In this document: positions 32,271 to 43,072 of the stretch, in pieces
How the letters are laid out: each line of letters starts with the position of its first letter
Numbering within the stretch: position 1 is the first letter of the stretch
NCBI GenBank assembly: GCA_011799875.1
Contig: CM022301.1
Coordinates: 86,881,667-86,945,666, forward strand
Length of the DNA stretch: 64,000 nucleotides
From: Thinopyrum elongatum
Taxonomy: Eukaryota > Streptophyta > Magnoliopsida > Poales > Poaceae
Reading direction: 5' to 3'
Made by a program: the position numbers and the translations under genes
Notes under the pieces: generated by a model
Database searches by the model: none
What the model saw: only the letters and a program-made list of their open reading frames with translations
Told to the model about the DNA's origin: nothing

Positions 32271-32756
32271 AACTATGTGTGTGGCGGCGCAGTACATGAA
32301 TGAACTGCTTAATTATGTATTAGCGCTATGTACTAGTACTGTTTTAGCTCGTAAATGTTTCTATTAACTGGTTATGTTTGTGAGATCTAGCTAGCTAGCA
32401 GCCACACTTAAATATCAACTCCTAATGTTCTATTATCTGGTACTGTTCTACTGTGTAATGTTATATAGTATGTACTTAGTGTTAATGTGAAATGCTAAAT
32501 GTTACATGGTGTTGAAAAACCTTTTTTTGTGCACGAAACATTCGTGGCATGCAAATTACATTGTGCACCGCTAGGTGAGTGAATATAGTGGTGGCGTTGT
32601 AAAATTTGCATGCCAGCAACACGTATAATACTCCTGGCGTAGGCTCCAGCGCCACCACTATTTTTTAACATTGGCGCCATATTGATGGCGTGGGGCTCCT
32701 ACGTGAGCAAGGCTATTTTTGGCACGCCATGGCTAGGCTTTTCTGCACTAGAGTAA

Positions 32757-33234
32757 GCAAAGGTTGAAGGCGGTTGGTGGCGCAGTCGTGTTTTTCCCCA
32801 ATGGAGACTGGAGAAGACGGACTAGAGCAGTGGTCGCCGATTCGATGAGGGCGCCGAGCTCGAAAGGGCACGACATCGACGAAGTGAGAGGAGGAAGACG
32901 ATGGGAAAGAAGGAAAGGTAAAAATGAGTCCTGGGGCCCTCATGCGTATTTATAGGCAGGTTAAAAAATGAAGCAGCAGGGGCGAGACCCCAAACGACAC
33001 AGTAAATTTTGGATGGAAAGGTGCCTCATTTCTCGCACCTGTCAGATCCACTCAAAGATCCTTTGTGACGTCATATGCAAATTTCAAAAGGGGGGAGTGT
33101 TGTTACGGTATGAGGACTAGCAGCCAGTGCTAAGTGTGAAGATATCACGAGCCAGCTAATCATTTGACCCGGTAAAGTATATGCAGAGATGTATAATTTA
33201 GCATGGATAAATCCAAGCTAAATTATGGGCTAAT
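32757..33234. other. GypE promoter region for the antisense gene
   Basis: GypE sequence resumes after the TAA duplication. The GC-rich stretch 32770-32930 is probably 5' UTR of the antisense gene, and a PPT-like run (AAAAGGGGGGAG) lies at 33087-33098. No coding region of the plus-strand element is visible. Confidence 0.5.
32947..32954 (-). promoter_or_regulatory. TATA box of the GypE antisense gene
   Basis: The minus strand reads CCTGCCTATAAATACGC. With CACTA-2 removed this is about 790 bp upstream of the antisense ATG at 28889, which would need a long or intron-containing 5' UTR. Confidence 0.5.
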
Positions 33235-33245
33235 GTTGGGGATAT
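33235..33245 (+). repeat. Stub of the GypE 3' LTR
   Basis: TGTTGGGGATAT equals the first bases of the GypA LTR. LtrF begins inside it at 33246. The remainder is expected to the right of LtrF, outside the window. Confidence 0.55.
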
Positions 33246-34751
33246 TGATGACCCACAAGTATAGGGGATCAATCGTAGTCCTTTCGATAAGTAAGAGTGT
33301 CAAACCCAATGAGGAGCAGAAGGAAATGACAAGCGGTTTCAGCAAGGTAATTTCTGCAAGCACTGAAATTGTCGGTAACAGGTAGTTTGATAGCAAGATA
33401 ATTTGTAACAAGTAATGAGTAGCAATAGTAACAATAGGTGCAGCAAGGTAGCCCAATCCTTTTTATAGCAAAGGACAGGCCAAAAAAATCTCTTATAGTA
33501 AGCAAAGCGTTCTTGAGGACACACGTGAATTTCATCTAGTCACTTTCACCATGTTGGTTTGATTCACGTTCGCTACTTTGATAATTTGATATGTGGGTGG
33601 ACCGGTGCTTGGGTGCTGTTCTTACTTGAACAAGCCTCCTACTTATGATTAACCCCTCTCGCAAGCATCCGCAACTACGAAAGAAGAATTAAGATAAAAT
33701 CTAACCATAGCATTAAACATATGGATCCAAATCAGCCCCTTACGGAATAGTGCAAAAACTAGGGTTTAAGCTTCTGTCACTCTAGCAACCCATCATCTAA
33801 TAACTACTCCACAATGCATTCCCTTAGGCCCAAAGATGGTGAAGTGTCATGTAGTCGACGTTCACATAACACCACTAAGGGAATCACAACATTCATATCA
33901 TCAAAATATAAAATTCACATGATTACTTATGACAAGACTTCTCCCATCTCCTCAAGAACAAAAGTAACTACTCACACAACATATTCATGTTCAAGATCAG
34001 AGTGGTATTGAATATCATAATAGATCTGAACATATAATCTTCCACCAAATAACCAGCTAGCATCAAATACAAGATGTAATCAACACTACTAGTCACCCAC
34101 AGGTACCAATCTGAGGTTTTGATAGAAAGATTGAACTCAAGAGATGAACTAGGGTTTTGAGATGAGATTGTGCTATTGAAGATATTGATGGAGATTGGCC
34201 CTCCCATGATGAGAGGGTTGTTGGTGATGACGATAGCTTCGATTTCCCCCTCCCGGAGGGAAGTATCCCTGGCGGAATCGCTCCGCTGGAGAGCAAAAGT
34301 GCTCCTGCCCAAGTTCCGAGATGGCGGCGCTCCATCCTGAAAGTCCTCTCCTTATTTTTTTCTAGGGTAAATGATCTTATATACCAGAAGATGGGCACCG
34401 GAGGCTGGCCAGGGGGCCCACTACCCACCAGGGCGCGCCAGGGGGGTAGGCGCACCCGGGTGCCTAGTGGGCACCTGGGTGGCCCCCTCTGGTATTTCTT
34501 TTCTCCAATATTTTTTATATATTTGAAAATAATTCTCCGTAAAATTTCAGCTTATTTGGAGATGTGCAGAATAGGTATCTCTGAGATAACTTTTTCCAGG
34601 TCCAGAATTCCAGCTGTTGCCAATCTCCCTCTTTCCATAAACTTTGCATATTGTGAGAGAAAAGGCATTAGAATTACTCCACAAAGTGTTATATTGCATA
34701 AAAAACACTATAAATAACAGTAGGAAAACATGATGCAAAATGGACGTATCA
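33246..34751 (-). repeat. LtrF 3' LTR (1506 bp)
   Basis: On the minus strand it starts TGATACGTCCATTTTGC at 34751 and ends CTTGTGGGTCATCA at 33246. The PPT ACTCCCCCAAGCTTAGACC (plus strand) adjoins at 34752. Confidence 0.88.
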
Positions 34752-35141
34752 ACTCCCCCAAGCTTAGACCTCGCTTGTCCTCAAGCGAAAGCCGATATCG
34801 AAAATTATGCCCACATGTTTAGAGAGAGAGTTGTCGATAAAAACAAAATACGGACATAGTAGCATCATGCTTATTATTATAACAGCAATAAACTTTATCA
34901 TAAAACTTCATGAGCAAGTAACAATTCATCACAACATTGAAGTATAAAGCATAAGCTTTCTTGAAAACTAACAAAGTATGTTCTCAGTCAACAATGCAAT
35001 TGCAATTCATCATATTTTCAGGAAGGGTCTCGTGTCGGAGCTTTTTAGCAAGTCCACATACTCAACCATCATTTAGTCTTCTATGATTTCTAACACTCAC
35101 AACATATATATGGAGCAAAAAGTTTCAGCCAAACACATAGA
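33246..35141 (-). mobile_element. LtrF: 3' LTR and internal tail of a gypsy-like element (LtrC family), minus strand
   Basis: This is the same LTR and tail as LtrC but inverted. The internal tail (34752-35141) is cut by CopG, so the remainder is predicted beyond the right end of CopG, outside the window. Confidence 0.8.
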
Positions 35142-35927
35142 TGATGGGGAACGTTGCATGGAAAACAAAAAAAATTCTACGCACATGCAAGATCTATCCA
35201 TGGAGATGCATAGCTACGAGAGGGGGAGAGCATATACATACCCTTGTAGATCGCTAAGCGGAAGCATTTATCAACCGGTTGATGTAGTCGTACACCTTCA
35301 CGATCCATCCCGATCAAGTACCAACCGTACAACACCTCCGCGTTCAGCACATGTTCAGCTCGATGACGTCCTTGCCTTCTCGATCCAGCAAGAGAGGCGA
35401 AGTAGTAGATGAGTTCCGGCAGCACGACGATGTGGTGACGATGGTGGTGAAACTATCCGCAGGGCTTCGCCAAGCACAACAGACGTGGATGGAGGAGGAA
35501 CTAGAACTAAAGGGAGACGGGGCGCCGCACACGTCTTGGGGATCATGGTGTGTGTTGCCCCTCTCCCTCCTCTCATATATATAGGTGGGGGGAGGAGGGG
35601 AGGCAGCCTAGGGTGCCCCAAGGGGCCGGCGGCCAGCCCTAGGGCTCCTGCCCTAGGCGCCCCCCTTTTCCTTCCTAAGGGGGGGGGGGGTGGAGGAGAA
35701 GGCAGGAGGGGGGCCGGCGGCTCCCTTGCCTTAGGCGCCCCCTTTCCTTCCCAAGAGGGCCGGCGGCTAGGGAGAGGGCGCGCCAGCCCCTTGTGGGCTG
35801 GTGTGTTCCTACCCTTGGCCCATTAGGCCCATAAACTCCCCATAGGTCTCTCGGAACCCCTTCCGGTGACCCGATGAATATCCGATGCATTCCGAAGCCT
35901 TTCCAGAGACCAAATAGTATAGTCCTA
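35142..35927 (-). repeat. CopG LTR, part 1 (Angela/BARE-type Copia)
   Basis: It starts TGATGGGGAACGTTGC, the altered equivalent of TGTTGGGGAACG in CopH. It is cut by W2 after TCCTA (35923-35927). It continues at 56303 after the duplicated TCCTA. Together the parts make about 1.75 kb, close to the 1.73-kb CopH LTRs. The sequence differs substantially from the CopH LTR in the 35550-35830 region. Confidence 0.78.
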
Positions 35928-36172
35928 TGATACGTCTCCGTCGTATCTATAATTTTTTATTGTTTCATGCCAATATTTTAAAACTTTCATATACTTTTGG
36001 CAACTTTTTATATAATTTTTGGGACTAACATATTGATCCAGTGCCCAGTGCCAGTTCCTGTTTGTTGCATGTTTTTTGTTTCGCAGAATATCCATACCAA
36101 ACGAAGTCCAAACGCGATAAAAACTTGTGGATATTTTTTTGGAATATATGTGATTTTTTGGGAATTGGAATC
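35928..36172 (+). repeat. W2 5' LTR, part 1
   Basis: It starts TGATACGTCTCCGTCG and breaks at GAATC (36168-36172), the target duplication of CopH. Confidence 0.92.
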
Positions 36173-37899
36173 TGTTAGGGAACGTAGTAATTTCAAAAAT
36201 TTCCTACGCACACACAGGATCATGGTGATGCATAGCAACGAGAGGGGAGAGTGTGTCCACGTACCCTCGTAGACCGAAAGCGGAAGCGTTAGCACAACGC
36301 GGTTGATGTAGTCGTACGTCTTCACGATCCGACTGATCCAAGTACCGAACGCACGGCACCTTCGAGTTCAGCACATGTTCAATTCGATGACGTCCCGTGA
36401 GCTCCGATCCAGCAAAGCTTCACAGGAGAGTTTCGTCTGCACGACGGCATGGTGACGGTGATGATGATGCTACCGACGCAGGGCTTCGCCTAAGCACCGC
36501 TACGACATGATCGAGGTGGATTATGGTGGAGGGGGGCACCGCACACGGCTAAGAGATTAATGATCAATTGTTGTGTCTCTATGGGGTGCCCCCTGGCCAC
36601 GTATATAAAGGATGGAGGGAGGAGGAGGCCGGCCCTCATAGGGTGCACCCAAAGTGTGGAGTCCTACTAGGACTCCCTAGTCCTAGTAGGATTCCACCTC
36701 CCACATGGAATAGGAAAAGGGGAAGGGAGAAGGAGAAGGAAGGAAGGGGGCGCCCCCTTTCCCTAGTCCAATTCAGACCAGTCCATGGGGAAGGGGCGCA
36801 GCCACCCTTGAGGCCTTTCTCTCCTTTCCCGTATGGCCCATTAAGGCCCAATACGAATTCTCGTAACTCTCTGGTACTCCGAAAAATACCCGAATCACTC
36901 AGAACCTTTCCGATGTCCGAATATAGCCTTCCAATATATCGATCTTTACCTCTCGACCATTTCGAGACTCCTCGACATGTTCCCGATCTCATCCGGGACT
37001 CCGAACAAACTTCGGTCATCAAATCACATAAACTCATAATACAAATCGTCACCGAACTTTAAGCGTGCGGACCCTATGGGTTCGAGAACTATGTAGACAT
37101 GACCGAGACACGTCTCCGGTCAATAACCAATAGCGGAACCTGGATGCTCATATTGGCTCCCACATATTCTACGAAGATCTTTATCGGTCAAACCGCATAA
37201 CAACATACGTTGTTCCCTTTGTCATCGGTATGTTACTTGCCCGAGATTCGATCGTCGGTATCTCAATACCTAGTTCAATCTCGTTACCGGCAAGTCTCTT
37301 TACTCGTTCCGTAATACATCATCCCGCAACTAACTCATTAGTTACAATGCTTGCAAGGCTTATAGTGATGTGCATTACCGAGTGGGCCCAGAGATACCTC
37401 TCCGACAATCGGAGTGACAAATCCTAATCTCGAAATACGCCAACTCAACAAGTACCTTCTGAGACACCTGTAGAGCACCTTTATAATCACCCAGTTACGT
37501 TGTGACATTTGGTAGCACACAAAGTGTTCCTCCGGTAAACGGGAGTTGCATAATCTCATAGTCATAGGAACATGTATAAGTCATGAAGAAAGCAATAGCA
37601 ACATACTAAACGATCAAGTGCTAAGCTAACGGAATGGGTCAAGTCAATCACATCATTCTCCTAATGATGTGATCCCGTTAATCAAATGACAACTCATGTC
37701 TATGGTTAGGAAACATAACCATCTTTGATTAACGAGCTAGTCTAGTAGAGGCTTACTAGTGACACTCTGTTTGTCTATGTATTCACACTATGTATCATGT
37801 TTCCGGTTAATACAATTCTAGCATGAATAATAAACATTTATCATGAAATAAGGAAATAAATAATAACTTTATTATTGCCTCTAGGGCATATTTCCTTCA
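36173..37899 (-). repeat. CopH 3' LTR (1727 bp)
   Basis: On the minus strand it starts TGAAGGAAATATGCCCTAGA and ends TACGTTCCCTAACA. The terminal dinucleotides are TG and CA. Confidence 0.95.
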
Positions 37900-38075
37900 G
37901 TCTCCCACTTGCACTAGTGTCAATAATCTAGTTCACATCGCCATGTGATTTAACACCAATAGTTCACATCACCATGTGATTAACACCCATAGTTCACATC
38001 GCTTATGTGACCAACACTCAAAAGGTTTACTAGAGTCAATAATCTAGTTCACATTGCCATGTGATTAACACCCAA
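37900..38075. repeat. CopH PPT and adjoining 30-bp direct repeats
   Basis: The PPT reads GTGCAAGTGGGAGAC on the minus strand at 37914-37900. The unit AGTTCACATCGCCATGTGAT is then found four times with variations (about 37931, 37962, 37992 and 38045). Confidence 0.8.
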
Positions 38076-38089
38076 AGAGTACTAAGGTG

Positions 38090-40860
38090 TGATCAAGTTT
38101 TGCTTGTGAGAGAAGTTTAGTCAACGGGTCTGCCACATTCAGATCCGTATGTATTTTGCAAATTTCTATGTCTACAATGCTCTGCACGAAGCTACTCTAG
38201 ATAATTGCTCCCACTTTCAATATGTATCCAGATTGAGACTTTGAGTCATCTGGATCGGTGTAAAAGCTTGCATCGACGTAACCTTTTACGACGAACTCTT
38301 TTATCACCTCCATAACCGAGAAATATTCCCTTAGTCCTCTTAGGTAACTAAGGATAACTTTGACCGCTATCCAGTGATCTATCCCTGGATCACTATCGTA
38401 CCTCCTTGCTAAACTCATAGTAAGGCACACAACTGGTCTGGTACATAGCATGGCATACTTTATAGAACATATGACTGAGGCATAGGGAATGACTTTCATT
38501 CTCTTTCTATCTTCTGCCATGGTCGGGTTTTGAGTCTTACTCAATTTTACACCTTGTAACACAGGCAAGAACTCCTTCTTTGACTGATCCATTTTGAACT
38601 TCTTCAAAATCTTGTCAAGGTATGTGCTTTGTGAAAGTCCTATTAAGCGTCTCGATCTATCCCTATAGATCTTGATGCTCAATACTTAAGCAGCTTCACC
38701 GATGTCCTTTTTATTGAAAAATTCTTATTCAAGTATCCTTTTATGCTATCCAGAAATTCTATATCATTTCCAATATAATATCAGAAATGCTACAGAGCTC
38801 CCACTCACTTTCTTGTAAATACAGGCTTCACCGTAAGTCTGTATAAAACCATATGCTTTCATCACTTCATCAAAGCGTATATTCCAACTCCGAGATGCTT
38901 GCACCAATCCATAGATGGATCGCTGGAGCTTGCACATTTTGTTAACACCTTTAGGATTGACAAAACCTTCTGGTTGCATCATATACAACTTCTTCTTTAA
39001 AAATTCCATTAAGGAATGTAGTTTTGACATCCATTTGCCAGATTTCATAAAATGCGGCAATTGCTAACATGATTCGGACAGACTTTAAGCATCGATACGA
39101 GTGAGAAAATCTCATCGTAGTCAACACCTTGAACTTGTCGAAAAACTTTTGCGACAATTCGAGCTTTGTAGATAGTAACACTACTATCAGCGTCTATCTT
39201 CCTCTTGAAGATCCATTTTTTTCTCAATGGCTCGCCGATTATCGGGCAAGTCAGTCAAAGTCCATACTTTGTTCTCATACATGGATCCTATCTCAGATTT
39301 CATGGCCTCAAGCCATTTATCGGAATCTGGGCTCATCATCGCTTCCTCATAGTTCATAGGTTCGTCATGGTCTAGTAACATGACTTCCAGAACAGGATTA
39401 CCGTACCACTCTAGTGCGGAACATACTCTGGTTGACCTACGAGGTTCTGTAGTAACTTGATCTGAAGCTTCATGATCATCATCATTAGCTTCCTCACTAA
39501 TTGGTGTAGGCATCACTGGAACTGATTTCTGTGATGAACTACTTTCCAATTCAAGAGAAGGTACCACTACCTCATCAAGTTCTACTTTCCTCCCATTCAC
39601 TTCTTTCGAGAGAAACTCCTTCTCTAGAAAGGATCCATTCTTAGCAACAAATATCTTGCCTTCGGATCTGTGATAGAAGGTGTACCCAACAGTTTCTTTT
39701 GGGTATCCTATGAAGACGCACTTCTCCGATTTGGGTTCGAGCTTATCAGGCTGAAGCTTTTTCACATAAGCATCGCAAACCCAAACTTTAAGAAACGACA
39801 GCTTAGGTTTCTTGCCAAACCACAGTTCATACGGTGTCGTCTCAACGGATTTAGATGGTGCCCTATTAAACGTGAATGCAGCTGTCTCTAATGCATAACC
39901 CCAAAACGATAGTGGTAAATCGGTAAGAGACATCATAGATCGCACCATATCTAATAAAGTACGGTTACGATGTTTGGACACACCATTATGCTGTGGTGTT
40001 TCAGGTGGCGTGAGTTGCGAAACTATTCCACATTGTTTTAAATGAAGACCAAACTCGTAACTCAAATATTTGCCTCCGCGATCAGATCGTAGAAACTTTA
40101 TTTTCTTGTTACGATGATTTTCTACTTCACTCTGAAATTCTTTTGAACTTTTCAAATGTTTCAGACTTATGTTTCATCAAGTAGATATACCCATATCTGC
40201 TCAAATCATCTGTGAAGGTCAGAAAATAACGATACCCGCCGTGAGCCTCAACACTCATCGGACCGCATACATCGATATGTATTATTTCCAATAAGTCATT
40301 TAGCTCGCTCCATTGTTTCAGAGAACGGAGTCTTAGTCATCTTGCCCATGAGGCATGGTTCGCAAGCATCAAATGATTCATAATCAAGTGATTCCAAAAT
40401 TCCATCCGAATGGAGTTTCTTCATGCGCTTTACACCAATATGACCTAAACGGCAGTGCCACAAAATATGTTGCATTATCATTATCAACTTTGCATCTTTT
40501 GGCATCAATATTATGAATATGTGTATCACTACGATCGAGATTCAATAAACCATTTACATTGGGTGTATGACCATAGAAGGTTTTTATTCATGTAAACAGA
40601 ACAACAATTATTCTCTGACTTAAATGAATAACCATATTGTAATAAACATGATCCAATCATATTCATGCTCAACGCAAACACCAAATAACATTTATTTTGC
40701 AATAAACATGATCCAATCATATTCATGCTCAATGCAAACACCAAATAACATTTATTTTGCAATAAACATGATCCAATCATATTCATGCTCAATGCAAACA
40801 CCAAATAACATTTATTTAGGTTCAACACTAATCCCGAAAATAGAGGGAGTGTGCGATGGT
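38090..40860 (-). pseudogene. CopH pol (protease, integrase, RT; RNase H deleted)
   Basis: Reading right to left: a protease-end segment contains a 20-aa block repeated three times (40828-40620). Then comes the GAG_pre-integrase zinc-finger region (WHCRLGHIGVKRMKKLHSDG and CEPCLMGK). The integrase core (FLRSDRGGKYL) follows, but NGVSKHRNRTLL has Lys where the family has the catalytic Glu. Next is the RT N-terminal half. In the RT active site a 20-bp deletion near 38778 removes YMDD. The RT C-terminal half (38682-38200) follows, and then the RNase H region is missing, with the frame jumping to DIEICKIHTDLN. Several frameshifts occur as well. This copy cannot make functional enzymes. Confidence 0.9.
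40636..40815. repeat. 60-bp in-frame tandem triplication in the CopH protease region
   Basis: Three nearly identical 60-bp units (each containing AACATGATCCAATCATATTC) translate on the minus strand to NKCYLVFALSMNMIGSCLLQ three times in a row. Related copies have one unit here, to my knowledge. Confidence 0.9.
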
Positions 40861-40920
40861 GATCTTATCAACCTTGGAATCTCTTCCAACACACATCGTC
40901 ACCTCGTCCTCAACTAGTCT

Positions 40921-41880
40921 CTATTCATTTTGCAACACCTGTTTCAAGTTACTAATCATAGCAACTGAACCGGTATCAAATACCCAGGGGCTACTATGAA
41001 CACTAGTAAAATACACATCAATAACATGTATATCAAATATACCTTTGTTCACTTTGCCATCCTTCTTATCCGCCAAATACTTGGGGCAGTTCCGCTTCCA
41101 GTGAGCAGTCCCTTTGCAAAAGCACTCAGTTTCAGGCTTAGGTCCAGACTTGGGCTTCTTCCCGGGAGTAGCAACTTGCTTGCTATTCTTCTTGAAGTTC
41201 CCCTTCTTCCCTTTGTCCTTTTTCTTGAAACTAGTGGTCTTGTTAACCATCAACACTTGATGCTCTTTCTTGATTTCTACCTTCGTTGATTTAAGCATCA
41301 CGAAGAGCTCGGGAACCATTTTTGTCATCCCTTGCATATTATAGTTCATCACGAAGTTCCAGTAACTTGGTGATAGTGACTAGAGAATTCTGTCAATTAC
41401 TATCTTATCCGGAAGATTAACTCCCACTTGATTCAAGCAACTGTAGTACTCAGACATTCTGAGCACATGCTCACTGGTTGAGCTATTCTCCTCCATCTTG
41501 TAGGCGAAGTACTTGTCAGAGGTCTCATACCTCTCGACACGGGCATGAGTCTGAAATACCGATTTCAGCTCTTGGAACATCTCATATGCTCCATGTCATT
41601 CAAAACGTTTTTGAAGTCCCGGTTCTAAGCCGTAAAGCATGGTGCACTAAACTATCAAGTAGTCATCATACCGAGCTTGTTAAACGTTCATAACGTCTGT
41701 ATCTGCTCCTGCAATAGTTCTGTCACCTAGCGGTGCATCAAGGACATAATTCTTCTGTGCAGCAATGAGGATAATCTTCAGATCACGGAACCAGTCCGCA
41801 TCATTGCTACTATCATCTTTCAACTTAGTTTTCTCCAGGAACATATCAAAATAAAACAGGGGAGCTATACGCGAGCTATT
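40921..41880 (-). pseudogene. CopH gag with damaged zinc knuckle
   Basis: Segments on the minus strand include a UBN2/RVT gag-like part (41880-41380: WFRDLKIILIAAQKNYVLDA, then MEENSSTSEHVLRMSEYY) and a Lys-rich linker. The CCHC knuckle region reads CFCKGTAHWKRNC, one residue short between the first cysteines of the usual C-x2-C-x4-H-x4-C. The protease start (SPWVFDTGSVAMI) follows, with the D-T-G triad visible. Frames change near 41370 and 41590. Confidence 0.82.
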
Positions 41881-43055
41881 GATCTACAACATAATTTGCA
41901 AATACTACCAGGACTAAGTTCATGATAAATTTAAGTTCAATTAATCATATTACTCAAGAACTCCCACTTAGATAGACATCTCTCTAATCATCTAAGTGAT
42001 CACGTGATCCAAATCAACTAAACCATAACCGATCATCACGTGAAATGGAGTAGTTTTCAATGGTGAACATCACTATGTTGATCATATCTACTATATGATT
42101 CATGCTCGACCTTTCGGTCTCAGTGTTCCGAGGCCATATCTGCATATGCTAGGCTCGTCAAGTTTAACCCAAGTATTCTGCGTGTGCAAAACTAGCTTGC
42201 ACCCGTTGTAGATGAACGTTGAGCTTATCACACCCGATCATCACGTGGTGTCTCGGCACGACGAACTTTGGCAACGGTGCATACTCAGGGAGAACACTTT
42301 TACCGTCAAACAAAGCAAAATAAGATGCATAAAGGATAAACATCACATGCAATCAATATAAGTGATATGACATGGCCATCATCATCTTGTGCTTGTGATC
42401 TCCATCTCTGAAGCACCGTCATGATCACCATCATCACTGGCGCGACACCTTGATCTCCATCGTAGCATCATTGTCGGCTCGCCAACTATTGCTTCTGCGA
42501 CTATCGCTACCGCTTAGTGATAAAGTAAAGCAATTACAGGGTGATTGCATTGCATACAATAAAGCGACAACCATATGGCTCCTGCCAGTTGCCGATAACT
42601 CTGTTACAAAACATGATCATCTCATACAATAAAATTTAGCATCATGTCTTGACCATATCACATCACAGCATGCCCTGCAAAAACAAGTTAGACGTCCTCT
42701 ACTTTGTTGTTGCAAGTTTTACGTGGCTGCTACGGGCTGAGCAAGAACCGTTCTTACCTACGCATCAAAACCACAACGATAGTTCGTCAAGTTAGTGCTG
42801 TTTTAACCTTCACAAGGACCGGGCGTAGCCACACTCGGTTCAACTAAAGTTGGAGAAACTGACACCCGCTAGTCACCTGTGTGCAAAGCACGACGGTAAA
42901 ACCAGTCTCGCGTAAGCGTACGCGTAATGTCGGTCCGGGCCGCTTCATCCAACAATACCGCCAAACCAAAGTGTGACATGCTGGTAAGCAATATGACTTG
43001 TATCGCCCACAACTCACTTGTGTTCTACTCGTGCATATAACATCTACGCATAAAA
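41881..43055 (-). other. CopH 5' leader and gag start, no intact frame
   Basis: This lies between the PBS and the recognisable gag segments. It carries CGATCATCACGTG-type repeats (42030, 42235) and no convincing ORF. The leader is expected to hold packaging signals, which cannot be defined by eye. Confidence 0.5.
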
Positions 43056-43071
43056 CCTGGCTCGGATGCCA
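43056..43071 (-). promoter_or_regulatory. CopH primer-binding site
   Basis: The minus strand reads TGGCATCCGAGCCAGG one base inside the 5' LTR. It resembles the initiator-Met PBS TGGTATCAGAGCC with a few substitutions. Confidence 0.82.
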
Positions 43072-43072
43072 C

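Larger units (their letters stand above)
29481..32753 (+). mobile_element. CACTA-2: complete 3273-bp non-autonomous CACTA element carrying a B3-type gene
   Basis: The left end is CACTAGTGGAAAAATGGC. The right end reads CTCTAGTGCAGAAAAGCC on the minus strand, which agrees with the left end apart from small differences. Both ends are flanked by TAA (29478-29480 and 32754-32756), a 3-bp target duplication typical of CACTA elements. Subterminal regions repeat a GGCGTTGC/GTGGCG motif in both orientations. No transposase sequence is present. The only gene is a three-exon B3-like gene at 30627-32270. Confidence 0.85.
26056..33245 (+). mobile_element. GypE: 3' part of a gypsy element carrying an antisense PF04195-type gene
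   Basis: The antisense gene (26064-28889) and its promoter region precede an LTR start (TGTTGGGGATAT) at 33235 that matches the GypA LTR. The plus-strand element is therefore of the GypA family or close to it. It is interrupted by CACTA-2 (29481-32753), by S1 on the left and, 11 bp into its 3' LTR, by LtrF on the right. No pol is seen in the window. Confidence 0.7.

Noticed and set aside
36568..37062. 164-aa ORF repeated at 43468-43962
   Set aside because: Both lie at the same place in the two CopH LTRs. The duplication comes from the LTRs and the composition is not protein-like.
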